Positions 11,362 to 23,325 are shown, counted from the stretch's first letter. The stretch is DNA of 64,000 bases from Actinostola sp. cb2023 (GCA_033675265.1 JAUJYZ010000477.1:62001-126000), one strand, 5' to 3'. Numbers and translations: made by a program. The notes: generated from the sequence alone by a model not told the origin.

Positions 11362-11713
11362 TCCCATACCTTAATTCAGCTGAGCATGAATGAGAGTGTT
11401 ATGTAATAGAATACTATTCATAACACTCTAATGAGATGCAAAGATGAAATCTTTAATCTTTAATCGTTAATGCTGCCATTTAGCTGTGGCTAATCCCGGC
11501 AGGAGGGGCGGCGCCCCGAGATAAGGTGCAAGGGCGGCTGATCAATATTTTATCCCATACCTTAATTCAGCTGAGCATGAATGAGAGTGTTATGTAATAG
11601 AATACTATTCATAACACTCTAATGAGATGCAAAGATGAAATCTTTAATCTTTAATCGTTAATGCTGCCATTTAGCTGTGGCTAATCCCGGCAGGAGGGGC
11701 GGCGGCCCCGAGA
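11362..11713. repeat. Tandem duplication of about 191 bp spanning a LINE 3' junction
   Basis: The sequence from ATCCCATACCTTAATTCAGC to the GC-rich GGCAGGAGGGGCGGC block occurs twice head to tail (starts near 11,362 and 11,553). A third partial copy of the left half is at about 15,402-15,460. Confidence 0.85.
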
Positions 11714-11896
11714 TAACACAACAATGTTACAAAAATTATCAAAGTAATAGGTAAAATAGTATATCAATAGTTTACAAAAAGAAGCATTACACTGCGATTA
11801 CAGACATTGCTGAGACTTTGAATATTTTAGTGTCACTAGAGGTTACAACAGATACAGGTAAACAGTTCCAGATGGGTATGGTGCGGACAAAGAAAG
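11446..11896 (-). mobile_element. LINE 3'-end fragment, minus strand
   Basis: Read on the minus strand this matches the 3' end of the LINE at 24,930-25,216: the frame encoding RTIPIWNCLPV, the 3' UTR with GGGGCCGCCGCCCCTCCTGC, and a tail of GATTAAAGATTAAAGAT. It is severely 5' truncated and its tail region is tandemly duplicated. Confidence 0.75.
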
Positions 11897-11911
11897 AGTG
11901 TCTATAAGCAT

Positions 11912-14900
11912 GTGTACATTTTGTCTGCGCATTCGTTTGGATTCAGATTTCAAAGTACCTATTTGCATAATCGATACTTCAGCTTTTGTCATTCATGTGC
12001 CAACGATGTGCCAACCAGAGATCGATTGGCTGTTGAAACAAAACGCGTGAGAAGTCTTTGTGGAAATGGTTGGCAATTTACATCACAATGTTAATGTTTG
12101 TAAACATGAGGTATCGCTATTGTTTTGCCAAGTGCACTGCTGTGGAAGATTTAGTGAGCGATCTACGTCTCTAGAATGAAGTTTTAGAAAATCATTGAAA
12201 GGAAATCAATAGTCCGCCTACTTTTGTGGTGCTGTGGATATTTTTTTCCGTATAATGGAACAAAATCCGCCAAAACAAGGCAACATTTCTACGGAGAAGT
12301 CGGGTGAATGAGTGATACTTGGATACTTCAAATCCACCGCAAAGCAAGAGGGACAATTTTTCAACTCCAACAAACAAGACCTTACGAAACTAGCATGAGT
12401 GAAGCAATAAATCACGGAAGAAAATTGCTGGGGGGTGAGCTACTAAGAGAGGTTTTCTTATAATTTAGTTTGACACGTCACCAATTCAGATAAACGATTC
12501 GCAAACACAATGCTGAATAAAAACTCAATGTGAATCAAACTTATATCAAACGGTTTACAGCTGATTCTAAAAAGTCCAAAAAAATGAAGAATTAAGCTAT
12601 CCCTTACAATAAACTTCAACACATAGAGTGTTTGTAATATGGTATACACCAGCGATTAAAAACAGTCATAATCATAACAAATAGAGTGTACTGATACCAT
12701 AGTACCAAAATCATACGATCTCACATTGAGGGACAATTTTTCAGCTTAAAATAAGTTCTCGAATGCAAAGAATAAGCTTAGAAGAAGTCAATTTGTGCTA
12801 TTTTCGGCTGGGGGCTAGTTAAGAGTGGATGCCAGTAAAGATCGAGACTAATTCTTCAACTCAAAAAATTCGAATTTAATTTTCTTTCCCCATATCATTC
12901 CTTTCGATGACCTATTTTAGGGAAAAATACTAAAAAGTTCCAGCAATTTTTATTTTAGGAGAAATTTCCAGTTTTTAAAAACCCGTCTGTCGACCGAAAA
13001 TTTCGGCTAAATAATAAGCCAAATTTGAACAGTCGGTGTGTGTTCGCCTCTAGCTCTACAACAATGAGATTCAGTACACTGAATAAACGTTTCATGGTCT
13101 TTTCTACTGCATAATTTATTTTTCTGTAACTTCTGTAGTTGTTTTTCAAATTTGGTTTTAAAAAGGTATACTGAGCGCCATAAACGGAACGTTGAAATAT
13201 AGGCAATGTTTGAAATACGAAAAAGGAATCTGGTACATCAATTTTTGAAGAAAACGCCATGTCCCAGGAAAGCTTCACGTTTGCTCTTTCAGTTTAGAAA
13301 GTTTCCAGCTTGGGAATTCAATGTAGCATTTTTGAGAAATAAAACTATTAGGCTTGGGACTGCCAAAATTAGCATAATTTTCGTCCTGTGGCGGACATTT
13401 TTGTCGTTAAAACACAAAACTTAATTCCAAAACACGACTATCTTGCACTTTTAGTTGATCGCTGCCAACTGATAACAATCTTGGAGTTAATAAGAGTTAT
13501 TTTCAACCATATTTGAGCTATTTCAGCCACATAAGCTCCTAAAATAGTGACAATTAGCATATTCATTGATCAAATATAAACACCGTTTCCGAAAATTGTG
13601 GTTCTTCACTCTAAAATGCTTAGAGTTTGCTCCAAATAAGATTTACAAACAATTGCACTGATTTCTAGTTCAAACTGGCGCTTTATCATGAAGAGTTCGG
13701 ATATTTTGACACGATGCTCCACTTTGTTGACAAGCCAATTATGTAACGCAATGTAGCTGCTGCAAGTCACGCTACTGCCCTTCGAATAAAATTTTTGCGG
13801 CATGAAATAATAGTTTTAATCATAAAATATAATACTAAACAGAATTCATACTTGCTTGAATGGGTGGAATTTCGTATAAACGTTGTTTAAACAAAATTCG
13901 TATTTTGATGTTATCTGATCGACCATCTATGCTAATTTTAACTTTTGCGAGAGTTATTTACGACTATCGAAACACAAACATTGTTGAAAATCATTCCTAT
14001 TGACTCGACTCGAACATTGTTTTCCATCAGCAGCAATCAACTAAAAATGCAAGATAGCCGTGTTTTGGCGTTAGGTTTTGTGTTTGGATGACAAAAATGT
14101 CCGCCACAGGACGAAAATTATGCTAATTTTGGCAGTCCCAAGCATAATAGTTTTATTTCTCAAAAATGCTACATTGAATTCCCAAGCTTGAAACTTTCTA
14201 AACTGATAGAACAAACGTGAAGCTTTCCTGGGGCATGGCGTTTTCATCAAAAATTTATGTACCAGATTCCTTTTTCGTACCTCAAACATTGCCTATATTT
14301 CAACGTTCCGTTCATGGCGCTCAGTATACCATTTTAAAACCAAATTTGAAAAATAACTACAGAAGTTACAGAACAATAAATTACACAGTAGAAAAGACCA
14401 TGACACGTTTATTAAGTGTGCTGAATGTCATTGTTGTAGTTCTAGAGGTGAACACACACCGACTGTTCAAAGTGGGCTTATAATTTACCCAAAAAAGTAA
14501 AGTAGACAGACGGGTTTTTAAAAACTGGAAATTTCTCCTAAAATAAAAATCGCTGGAACTTTTTAGTATTTTTCCCTAAAATAGGTCATCGAAAGGAATG
14601 ATATGGCGAAATAAAATTAAATTCGAATTTTTTGAGTTGAAGAATTAGTCTCGATCCTTACTGGCATCCACTCTTAATAAGTAATGTACTTTAGGTAGGA
14701 ATGTTAGGAAAACACGTGCAAAAATGATAAATACCCAACTGAACCGAGCAAAATACTTTGAGAATACTTGAATGTAGAGAACTCAAATTCACAGAATGTG
14801 ACCTTCAATGTGTCAGTACTAACGTTCACTGTGAAGTATCTCTTGAAATCATCTTCGATGAGAATAAACCCAAAGGACAATGTAGCTGGTTTTAGGATAA

Positions 14901-15150
14901 CTCCTTGTTTTGGCGGATTTTGTTCCTTGATATTTTATTATCTACGACCCTTATACGGAAACAAATCATCTACAGTAAAACAAAAGTAGACAGACTATTG
15001 ATTTCCTTTCAAATATTTTCTTGAACATCATTCTAGAGACGAAGATCGCTCACTAAATCTCCCACCGCAGTGCAATTTGCAAAGAAAATGGCGGCAAATC
15101 ACTTTCAAATCTGAATTCTAACGCATGCGCAGACAAAATGTATACATGTT
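11912..15150. mobile_element. 3.2-kb foldback (palindromic) element
   Basis: The outer ends are inverted: GTGTACATTTTGTCTGCGCA on the left and its near reverse complement on the right. Homology between arms is clear in the outer part (about 11,912-12,310 against 14,900-15,150) and the inner part (about 12,830-13,445 against 14,035-14,680). The middle of the arms has diverged or carries an insert. A 590-bp unique loop lies between. Mirror-image open frames in both arms show no recognisable protein. The 14-mer GTGTCTATAAGCAT flanks both sides (11,898-11,911 and 15,151-15,164), a candidate target duplication, though long for a DNA transposon. Confidence 0.7.
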
Positions 15151-15178
15151 GTGTCTATAAGCATATACGGTATAATAA

Positions 15179-15305
15179 TACGGTACAATAATGCCTCGTT
15201 AACACCTACGTGCACGTGTGCACGTGCACAGTGGCAATATATACGTCATCAAAGGCAGGACACTCCCTTCTTGCTCAGTTCCAGCGGAACAGTGGTCAGA
15301 TGAAC
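15179..15305 (+). repeat. Dispersed direct repeat, copy 2 (promoter-like)
   Basis: This is the second copy of 2753-2910, including GTGCACGTGTGCACGTGCAC and AACAGTGGTCAGATGAAC. It lies about 260 bp upstream of the ATG exon at 15,565. Confidence 0.75.
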
Positions 15306-15401
15306 GGCCCACCCACCCGCCCAATAGATTCGCGTGGGTCGTACTCTCCTGACCACCTAAGCCAAGCTGTTCCAGCTTGGCTTAGACCGCTGATCAATAT
15401 T

Positions 15402-15462
15402 TTATCCCATACCTTAATTCAGCTGAGCATGAATGAGAGTGTTATGTAATAGAATACTATTC
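15402..15462. repeat. Partial copy of the 191-bp repeat
   Basis: CTTAATTCAGCTGAGCATGA followed by ATGAGAGTGTTATGTAATAG matches both copies at 11.4-11.6 kb, showing the unit is dispersed. Confidence 0.75.
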
Positions 15463-15485
15463 GCGCCAGTCCCTTGCAGCGCGAG

Positions 15486-15493
15486 TATAAATA
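15486..15493 (+). promoter_or_regulatory. TATA box (TATAAATA)
   Basis: TATAAATA sits in a GC-rich setting (GCGCGAG before it), 79 bp upstream of the ATG at 15,565. A start about 25-30 nt downstream would give a short 5' UTR. It is the clearest core promoter in the left half of the window and may be cellular or from an LTR. Confidence 0.45.
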
Positions 15494-15564
15494 AGAGCTC
15501 TGCATCTAATTACTGCCCAGTTCGCGTAAGAACCCTTTACTACGCTACCTATCCTTACTCAGTC

Positions 15565-15686
15565 ATGGCCGATGAACAAATTCCTGTCCCAGCTGCTGTT
15601 GAACAAGCACAGGCGTTGAGAATTCAACCCAACCAAGTATACAAGTACCTGCTGCGAATCCAGACCATGGTCCAGCGCCCTTTCAG
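15565..15686 (+). CDS. Candidate first exon (MADE... peptide, 40 codons plus 2 nt), unknown
   Basis: The frame starts MADEQIPVPAAVEQAQALRI and continues QPNQVYKYLLRIQTMVQR, with the splice donor CAG|GTATAAAC at 15,687. It follows a TATA box and the shared upstream repeat, so a transcribed first exon is likely. The layout matches the 2959-3018 exon. No family was recognised. A retrotransposon Gag leader or a lineage-specific gene are both possible. The next exon was not found. Confidence 0.4.
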
Positions 15687-15769
15687 GTATAAACCTTTTC
15701 TAGGTCGTTATTCTTTGGCTGCATGTCTGCTGCTTTCTTTTTTTTTCTTTTTTTTTTTTTCTAGTTCGT

Positions 15770-16068
15770 TCGATTTCCCTCGGCTCCCTAAAAGTTTGCA
15801 CGTGTGTTGAACTCTATGTTGTAGTGCTCCGCAAACACCGGGTTTGTGGAGTTGCATTTCCCTCGACTCCCTAAAAGTTTGCACGTATGTTGAACTCTAA
15901 AGTGAGTGTTTGTTTAGCGTGCTTCGCCTCGCAAACACCGGGTTTGTGGAGTTGCATTTCCCTCGGCTCCCTAAAAGTTTGCACGTATGTTGAACTCTTC
16001 AGTGAGTTTTTGTTTAGCGTGCTTCGCCTCGCAAACACAGGGTTCAGTGGAGTTGCATTTCCCTCAGT
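15770..16068. repeat. Tandem array, 83-100-bp units, 3 copies
   Basis: Units share GCAAACACCGGGTTTGTGGA, GTTGCATTTCCCTCGGCTCC and CTAAAAGTTTGCACGTATGT. CTCCCTAAAAG starts near 15,784, 15,867 and 15,967. The array sits just past the donor of the 15,565 exon, as the 90-bp array does at the other locus. Confidence 0.9.
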
Positions 16069-17835
16069 TTCCCTTCTCGGTTGCTTGTTTGTGTTCTTAT
16101 AGTAGGTACAATACAACATGATACAACGTCGTCTTTACTTTATGCATGCTTACCTCACAAACCCCTGGTTTGCTTTCCCTCTCCTTTAAGTTTAAGTTTT
16201 GCATGCTTAGGGGTATGAGGTTGAACATTGGGCTCTTTCTCAGTATATCACTATCCTGAAAAACCTTTGTTATTCAAATCAAGAACTCTTTGTAGAACGA
16301 GGCATACAACAATATGAACTATTGTTATTCAAATTTTCAGGAATTCAGGACGGTGATCAGTACTGAGAAAGCCCCGAACATTGTCATATGGCTTGTGCTT
16401 GATATTTCCCTTTGCGTACCGTGCCATGTCCAAGCATTCTAGTTGCATGGTTAATGTTGAGCAATTATTATTATAGCATTCTGCATCCTTTATATTGCCA
16501 AGACGGTACAAATTCGACTGAGTTGTTCGGTTTTGGGTATATTTGTGTTTTCGACATTTGCAGATGTGCTGCTTCTCGCATTTGCATCCCATATTCTGTA
16601 AAATTTGTAGTTTTTATGAATAAATTGTTCACAATTTGGTGTTGTATTGTTTCTTTTAGTTGTTGTCCCTCTCTTCACACCTCCCTTTGTTTCCCTTCCT
16701 TTGTGATTGCCTCCCTTTGTTCTTCCCGTTTTCGCATATCATTGATTGTGCGTGCCTTACTGTATTTCCACTGTTGGCCCTTTGTGGGCGCTACAAGAAT
16801 TATTAGTTCGGTTATGGTGTTGTGCCGCAGATACGTGGTACTGTCCCTGTTCGTTTTATTTTCGGTTTATTTCGTTGCCCTAACATTTTGTGGAGTTTTT
16901 GTTTTGTGTCCTCTCCCGCACTATTGGGTTTTCCCTATCTCCTATGGTAGCCTGAAAGGGTGTCTAATGCCCTAGTCGGATTACTGACGCTCAGGCTGTC
17001 ATCCCTTGGGTGGGTTCTCTCGCGTATCTCCCGCGCAGAAACGCTTTACCTTATATTTTCATCTCCTTTTACCACCCAAGGGCTGGCGGCCTGTAGATTA
17101 TCGATTCACGCCCTCCTTTCTGTGGCTACAGCTTATATGGAGGCAAAGCTACTATGTGAGAGTGAGTGTAACACCAAAGGAAGCCCAAAATTATTTTTGG
17201 TGTTAATCGGAATCGTTCGGAAAATCCGATTGTAGTGAGTCGAATTACTCAAACGAGAATGATGACTAGAAAACCTTTTCCCGAGCTACCCAATGTATTT
17301 TCGTTCTATTCTCATCTCGACCATTTTGGTGATTTTGTCAACTCTCGTCATAATTGACTTGTTATCGATTGCAACGTCCAAGCTACGACTTCGACCACAA
17401 ATGGTAATACGACGCTCTGGATATGGCTGAGCAGCTAGCCACCACTGCGAAGTTGGCTGGACATGGAAAAGCGCCCGCGTATGACGCCATAGCATGCACC
17501 GTAAGAGAGAAGCTCCCCGTCCCCCAAAAGCAGCTTAAGGTCGGATTTTTTTAAATCGGATTTTTAAATATTTTGAATAAGCTTTCCTTTGTCTATGACT
17601 TTCTTTAAGAGAAATTACAAATTTTAACGACTCAAGCAGAGAAAACGAAGATAACCAAAACCGCGTGACTATTTTGCTACAGGAAACGATATGTCAACAG
17701 TAATTGGTTGGATTGTGACGTCAGTCGAAGCGCATCAGTACGTGACTCTCATAACCACGCGGCGAACGATACAACAACTATACAGAATAATTTTAACGAT
17801 ACACTTTTGAACATTTTACATGTAAAAGCAAATAC
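16069..17835. other. Unassigned, T-rich, possibly intronic
   Basis: A 187-codon open frame (16,412-16,975, +) is rich in Cys, Phe, Val, Leu and Ser as expected of translated T-rich DNA. It has no domain and no motif, so I do not call it a gene. Nothing else is recognised. Confidence 0.4.
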
Positions 17836-18000
17836 ATGTCTTCAAGAAAACGTAAATCTTTATATTCTCATCCAAGAAGAAGATCGTCGACTTCGTCTTC
17901 GAAGAAACCGTTCCCAAACAGAGCAGAAAACCATACAAATACATTCACACTAAAACATGCCCCGGCACCCGCAATACTCGAACAAGCCAGAGCACAATAA
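17836..18000 (+). CDS. Small basic ORF (54 aa), unknown
   Basis: ATG to TAA encodes MSSRKRKSLYSHPRRRSSTS followed by SSKKPFPNRAENHTNTF and a C-terminal EQARAQ. The Arg/Lys/Ser-rich start is nuclear-localisation-like. There is no homology I can name and no splice context, so it may be chance. Confidence 0.18.
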   Translation: MSSRKRKSLYSHPRRRSSTSSSKKPFPNRAENHTNTFTLKHAPAPAILEQARAQ

Positions 18001-19640
18001 ATTTACTGCGATATTTTGTCATTTGCATATGACCTGTCGACCTTTGCTGAATACTGACCAGATATCTTGACAAGTGGTTGACAGATTCAATTACGCTAGG
18101 TGTTGGATAAACATGGTGTGGCTTGATCTTCCAAATCAGCAATTGCGTCTTTTCTCGGAACTATTTTTAGCGCTAAATACACGTCTTTCGAAGGCTTAAT
18201 GTCGCTAGGATTTCGATGGATTTCGCTGAAAATTTGCAAGGTGGCTCAGTAATAGTTGATTTAAAAACTGTGTCTCAGATGTTTTCATGTTATTTTCGTT
18301 CAAACGTTATGGCCCTATTTGTTGACAACATAGCTCTAAAATCAATTGCTCAACTTTGGCGTAGGATTGCGGTTGATCTAAAACAGTTATCGGAAAACTG
18401 AGATAATGTTTTAAAGTTCATTATCTCGAGAGTCTGTTAGAGTGTTTTTCACAAGCATAACTTAAATTCCATATGCAATCGAACTTTTAGAACGCTCTAC
18501 GGTCGAATTTCACGTATACTCGCCTAACAATTTCTATGATGCAAAATCTAAAAATATGAAAGTATACTCAGAAACTACATTTATTCAGCTTTCAGAAAAT
18601 GTATACTTTCTTAGTAAAATATTGTAAAGCGCGCGTGTTGTCGAAGTCGAAAGACATAGGGGTCCAAAACGTATCCTGATACCTTAAGGCATATTTTTGT
18701 CTCGCTACTGGGTGGATAGGGTGCTCGTCAACGGTGTACGGCCCCAAATCTGCAAATAGGTTCTACAGCGCATGATCCCTGCATGCTATAATCATTATCT
18801 CAGATCTAAACATTGAGAAACGATTAAGTGGTGAATACACCTATGATGACTAAGCACATAGCCAGTCGGAAGGTCAACATAGACATTCTTCCTGTTAATA
18901 AATTCATAAAGAGCTTCAGTTTTTCTTGCTGTGGATTCAGTCCTGGCCTGTTATTCCAACCAAGAGACTTACGTTTCGAACGGCGGTTTGGAAATAACAG
19001 ACCCGCCATCTTGAAAAACCCAACAAATTTGTATAAATTATCGTGTGAGCCAATCAGAACACACTACCAGGATCCGGCGTAGTGTGACGTCACTGGACAC
19101 GATTATCGACTTCGGAGTTCAGACGTCTCACTCGGGGAAATTTTTGACCCAGAGGAGGCGGCTGATTTTCAGGCTAGGTTATGCTGTCTTGTTCAATGTT
19201 CGAAATCACCGAAAGCTTTACAACTGACTATGCAGTTGTGTATGAAGAACAAAACATGTTGGAACCATCACACGAGGTGAAATGACGGTCAAATAAATTT
19301 TATTCACTTTTTGTAACCTTGTATTTAAGCTTTATACGACCAGCGATGTCTGAAAAATACAGGTATAAGTACTTTAAGTTCATCATCTCTTACGAGCGAC
19401 ATCATGCCTGATCTCATCGACAGAAACGGCTATAGCTACAGAAGTCAAACTCGAGCCAGTCGAGTTGTTCATTAATACTGCTTCAAGTTAAATAAGCAAA
19501 TATCCTAGAGATTCTTGCATTCTGTCTGAAAGTGTATTTCTAACAGATGTCTGTGGCTTAGTAAGAACTCGTAATTTTATTGATGAGTTTGTGAAATCGT
19601 TTCTTGCGAGGTATAAATCGAAATATGCTTCGCCGGCTGT
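18001..19640. other. Unassigned intergenic sequence
   Basis: There is only a weak hairpin at about 18,949-18,997 (CTGTTATTCCAA against TTGGAAATAACAG). No gene recognised. Confidence 0.4.
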
Positions 19641-19648
19641 CAGCTACG

Positions 19649-19954
19649 CCCGGGTGTGCCGCTGAGTCTCTGAGACCCTGGACCTGTTCCAGACAAATAA
19701 CATATAATTTTGCGACCCTGTTCCAGACAAAATGGCCAAAATAGGTACCCTGTTCCAGACCGAGAAGCAATAAAAATATACTCTGTTCCAGAGTATTATT
19801 TCCAGAGCCAAACGGAACGTAAAATATAGCCCTGTTCCAGACAGAAACAGTGATTTGTATACCCTGTTCCAGAGTCAGAGACAAGAACCATACCCTGTAA
19901 GCGGCAAATCCCCGTATAATCCATATATGGGAGTACCCCCCCCCCCCCCCCGGG
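19649..19954. mobile_element. MITE-like unit A with CCTGTTCCAGA motifs and poly-C end
   Basis: It is bounded by CCCGGG on both sides and flanked by an exact 8-bp duplication, CAGCTACG (19,641-19,648 and 19,955-19,962). The interior carries about seven spaced copies of a CCTGTTCCAGAC-like motif, and the right end is GGGAGTAC followed by a run of about 16 C. Units B and C share the poly-C/G plus CTCCCAT architecture. Confidence 0.65.
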
Positions 19955-20123
19955 CAGCTACGGCACTGTCAGTGTTGAATGATACAGAATATACGCGAAA
20001 TTATTGTTCGAAGAAAAAATAAATGCATCACAGATGTACGCTTTCAATATTCGAATATCGTCAACATAGAACTGAGAAAATCTACTACATGTAGCTTGAT
20101 GTTACACATGCAAATTCCCGGGA

Positions 20124-20471
20124 GGGGGGGGGGGGGGGGGGGGGGGGGGGCTCCCATATATGAAGTGGTTGGGATGTTCGTCGTACCTTTTAGGGGTCCA
20201 GATTCGCGATTTGGTATCTATTAGGGTGTCACAAATCTAAAACACCACAAGAGACTAAGCCGGTACCAATTAGGGTGTTTAAATAAGATACCCGAGATAA
20301 GATAATGACAGCCGGAATGACAGTTGTAGCTTTTAATTGTCACTCTAGAGTTGGTACCTATTAGGGGTACAAATTATTTGTTGCCATGCTCACCTGGGCA
20401 AGACTCAGTTATCTTTTAGGGGTCGTTTTCAAAATTTCCGACGAGCATCCCAACCACTTTATATATGGGAG
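20124..20471. mobile_element. MITE-like unit B with poly-G end
   Basis: A run of about 27 G (20,124-20,150) is followed by CTCCCATATATGAAGTGGTT. The far end is its inverted partner AACCACTTTATATATGGGAG, giving 26-bp terminal repeats at 20,151 and 20,471. The interior repeats TTAGGGGT/ATTAGGGTGT blocks at intervals. It is non-coding. Confidence 0.65.
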
Positions 20472-21540
20472 TATTGGCGTCTGATCTGCCTTTAAAATGA
20501 ACAGCCAAATGTTGACTAAACATACTCTTGATCTCTTTGTAAAATCGTTCAATCATTCTCGAGTGCAGTGACATTACCGGGAACTAAATCGAAACTCAAG
20601 AACTTTGAAATATTTCTGATCGTGTCTTTTATGACCCTCCAACCAGCCCCCATGCAATGCCCGGGTTTAGAAACTAGCTATAAGTTCCCCAAAAGAGTCA
20701 TTCTTTACATATTTACACAAATCTTAATTTCACAACACAATTCATATCAAACTTATGTCCTGCATCATTGAACATTTGCTCCTGTTGGGACACAGTATCA
20801 CGCGGACAACGTTTTTGAATGCGCTTGTGCAAGATGAAATTATTGAATTACAAATGTGCTTTGTTTACTATTAAAAGCACGTTTGAGGCCCGATTAATCG
20901 AGCAATTTGTTCTTTGGCCGCTAAATAAAGCATTTCTCAATTGATCTTTTTCCACCTTTGACAATGTGTAAATTAGAAGTATAAAAGAGGATGCTATAGA
21001 GCTGCATATGTTTCTTCAACAGGGGAAAATAGATCACAAATTCGAACTTCAGACCTATTGATCTTGTGTGTAAATATTAGAAATTACCTTCAAAAACGTC
21101 CTTTCCGAGCCATAATTTATTTGTCTATGTAGCTTCTACATACAGACCGGATAAAGAGCACCAATATGATGTTCACGATTACCAAACAAAGAGTTTTAGA
21201 TTTCATTTTGCCACCGCTTAATTATATCCAATATACATGTATTTTATATCAAAACCCGCGTATCATTACAGAGCATTTGAATCTGGCGGTAGGTTTTTGA
21301 TTGACACAATTCCCAAATAATTCAAAGGGTTTTTGTGTGTAGCGTATCTAACGCTCTCCCATATCTCTTCAGAGATTTCAGTTCGATCAATTTTAAAGAA
21401 ACGGAAAATGCCACCTTCAAACCTCTTTATTTGTGCTTGAATTGCCAGCTTATTCATTCCTTACATATTCGTCTTTTATATTCCGTTGGTAGGTTTTTGA
21501 TTTGTATTTTAACAATGCAGTAAAAAGCAAAAATTTATCA
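20472..21540. other. Unassigned AT-rich sequence
   Basis: No recognisable gene. GGTAGGTTTTTGATT occurs twice (about 21,289 and 21,488). Confidence 0.4.
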
Positions 21541-21548
21541 AAATCATG

Positions 21549-22500
21549 CTGTTTTTCGCCTAAACAAGACTCGCCTCATCTGCATATGTGAAACAATGAC
21601 CTTTTGTATAACATAAGTTTGATATGACCAGTAAATCAAGTTTAGCAAAGTCAAACATCTGACAAAAGCCGAGTCTTTTAGATGACTTCAATGAAACGCA
21701 TGTCATGTAAAGCTGACGTAAAAAATGTAATTATAGACAGTAGCATAAAAAATACAACTTTCTATCAATGTATCTACTAGTAGGTAGAACTGCGCAATAT
21801 CATGTCATTTTGAGTCTTCAGACGAAGTAGTCTTGCCGGTCAAAGCCGTCAATCCAAGCTGTCTTGCTGGTCGAAGCTGTCTTGCTGGTCGAAGCTGTCT
21901 TGCTGGTCGAAGCTGTCTTGCTGGTCGAAGCTGTCTTGCTGGTCGAAGCTGTCTTGCTGGTCGAAGCTGTCCGTTGCTGGTCCAAGCTGTCTTGCTGGTC
22001 CAAGCTGTCTTGCTGGTCGAAGCTGTCTTACTGGTCGAAGCTGTCTTGCTGGTCGAAGCAGTCTTGTTGGTCCAAGCAGTCTTGCCGGTCAAAGCCGGCA
22101 ATCCAAGCAATCTCGCTGGTCAAAGCAGTCTTCCTGGTCAAAGCAGTCTTGCTGGTCGAAGCAGTCTTGCTGGTTAAAAAGCAGTCTTGCTGGTCAAAGC
22201 AGTCTTGCTGTTTTTCGCCTAAACAAGACTCGCCTCATCTGCATATGTGAAACAATGACCTTTTGTATAACATAAGTTTGATATGACCAGTAAATCAAGT
22301 TTAGCAAAGTCAAACATCTGACAAAAGCCGAGTCTTTTAGATGACTTCAATGAAACGCATGTCATGTAAAGCTGACGTAAAAAATGTAATTATAGACAGT
22401 AGCATAAAAAATACAACTTTCTATCAATGTATCTACTAGTAGGTACAACTGCGCAATATCATGTCATTTTGAGTCTTTAGACGAAGTAGTCTTGCCGGTC
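21549..22500. repeat. Tandem segmental duplication of about 660 bp
   Basis: The stretch starting CTGTTTTTCGCCTAAACAAG at about 21,549 recurs at about 22,208 for some 290 bp with almost no change (through the AAAGCCGTCAATCCAAGCTG junction), and each copy is followed by the 18-bp minisatellite. The duplicated unit therefore contains unique flank plus array. Confidence 0.9.
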
Positions 22501-23325
22501 AAAGCCGTCAATCCAAGCTGTCTTGCTGGTCGAAGCTGTCTTGCTGGTCGAAGCTGTCTTGCTGGTCGAAGCTGTCTTGCTGGTCGAAGCTGTCTTGCTG
22601 GTCGAAGCAGTCTTGTTGGTCCAAGCCGGCAATCCAAGCAGTCTTGCTGGTCAAAGTAGTCTTGCTGGTCAAAGCAATCTCGCTGGTCAAAGCAGTCTTC
22701 CTGGTCAAAGCAGTCTTGCTGGTCGAAGCAGTCTTGCTGGTCAAAGCAGTCTTGCTGGTCGAAGCAGTCTTGCTGGTCAAAGCAGTCTTGCTGGTCAAAG
22801 CAGTCTTGCTGGTCAAAGCAGTCTCGCTGGTCAAAGCAGTCTTGCTGGTCAAAGCAGTCTTGCTGGTCAAAGCAGTCTTGCTGGTGCTGGTCTAAGCAGT
22901 CTTGCTGGTCAAAGCAGTCTTGCTGTCCAAGGAGTCTTGCTGGTCAAAGCAGTCTGCTGGAAGCTGTGTTGCTGGTCCAAGCAGTCTTGCTGTTCAAAGC
23001 AGTCTTGCTGGTCAAAGCAGTCTTGCTGGTCGAAGCAGTCTTGCTGGTCAAAGCAGTCTAGCTGGTTGAAGCAGTCTTGCTGGTCAAAGCTGTCTTGCTG
23101 GTCAAATCAGTCTTGTTGATCGAAGCAACCTTGTGCCTTGTTTGTCGGATCAGTCTTGCTGGTCGAAGCAGCAGCTTTATTGATCGAAGCAGCCTTGTTG
23201 GTCGAAGCAGTCTTGTTGGTCGAAGCTGTCTTGCTGGTCGAAGCAGCCTTGTTGGTCGAAGCGGCCTTGTTGGACGAAGCCGCAGTCTTGATGGTCGAAG
23301 CATTCTTTCTGGTCGAAGGTCCAGA
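21845..23325. repeat. 18-bp minisatellite, two blocks
   Basis: The unit is GCTGTCTTGCTGGTCGAA with variants (GCAGTCTTGCTGGTCAAA and others). Because 18 is a multiple of three, all frames stay open; on the minus strand they read STSKTA, FDQQDS or RPARQL repeats. The array runs to the C-terminal coding end of the GPCR at 23.1-23.4 kb, where the unit becomes more diverged. Confidence 0.95.

Noticed and set aside
12955..14483. Mirror-image open frames of 72-107 codons
   Set aside because: They occur in both arms of the foldback element, differ in length between arms, and encode no recognisable domain.
16412..16975. 187-codon open frame on the plus strand
   Set aside because: It is Cys/Phe/Val/Leu/Ser-rich as expected of translated T-rich DNA, with no domain, no splice context and no promoter of its own.
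21805..22870. Several long repeat-peptide frames on both strands
   Set aside because: The 18-bp minisatellite is open in most frames. Only the part continuous with GPCR TM7 is considered coding.
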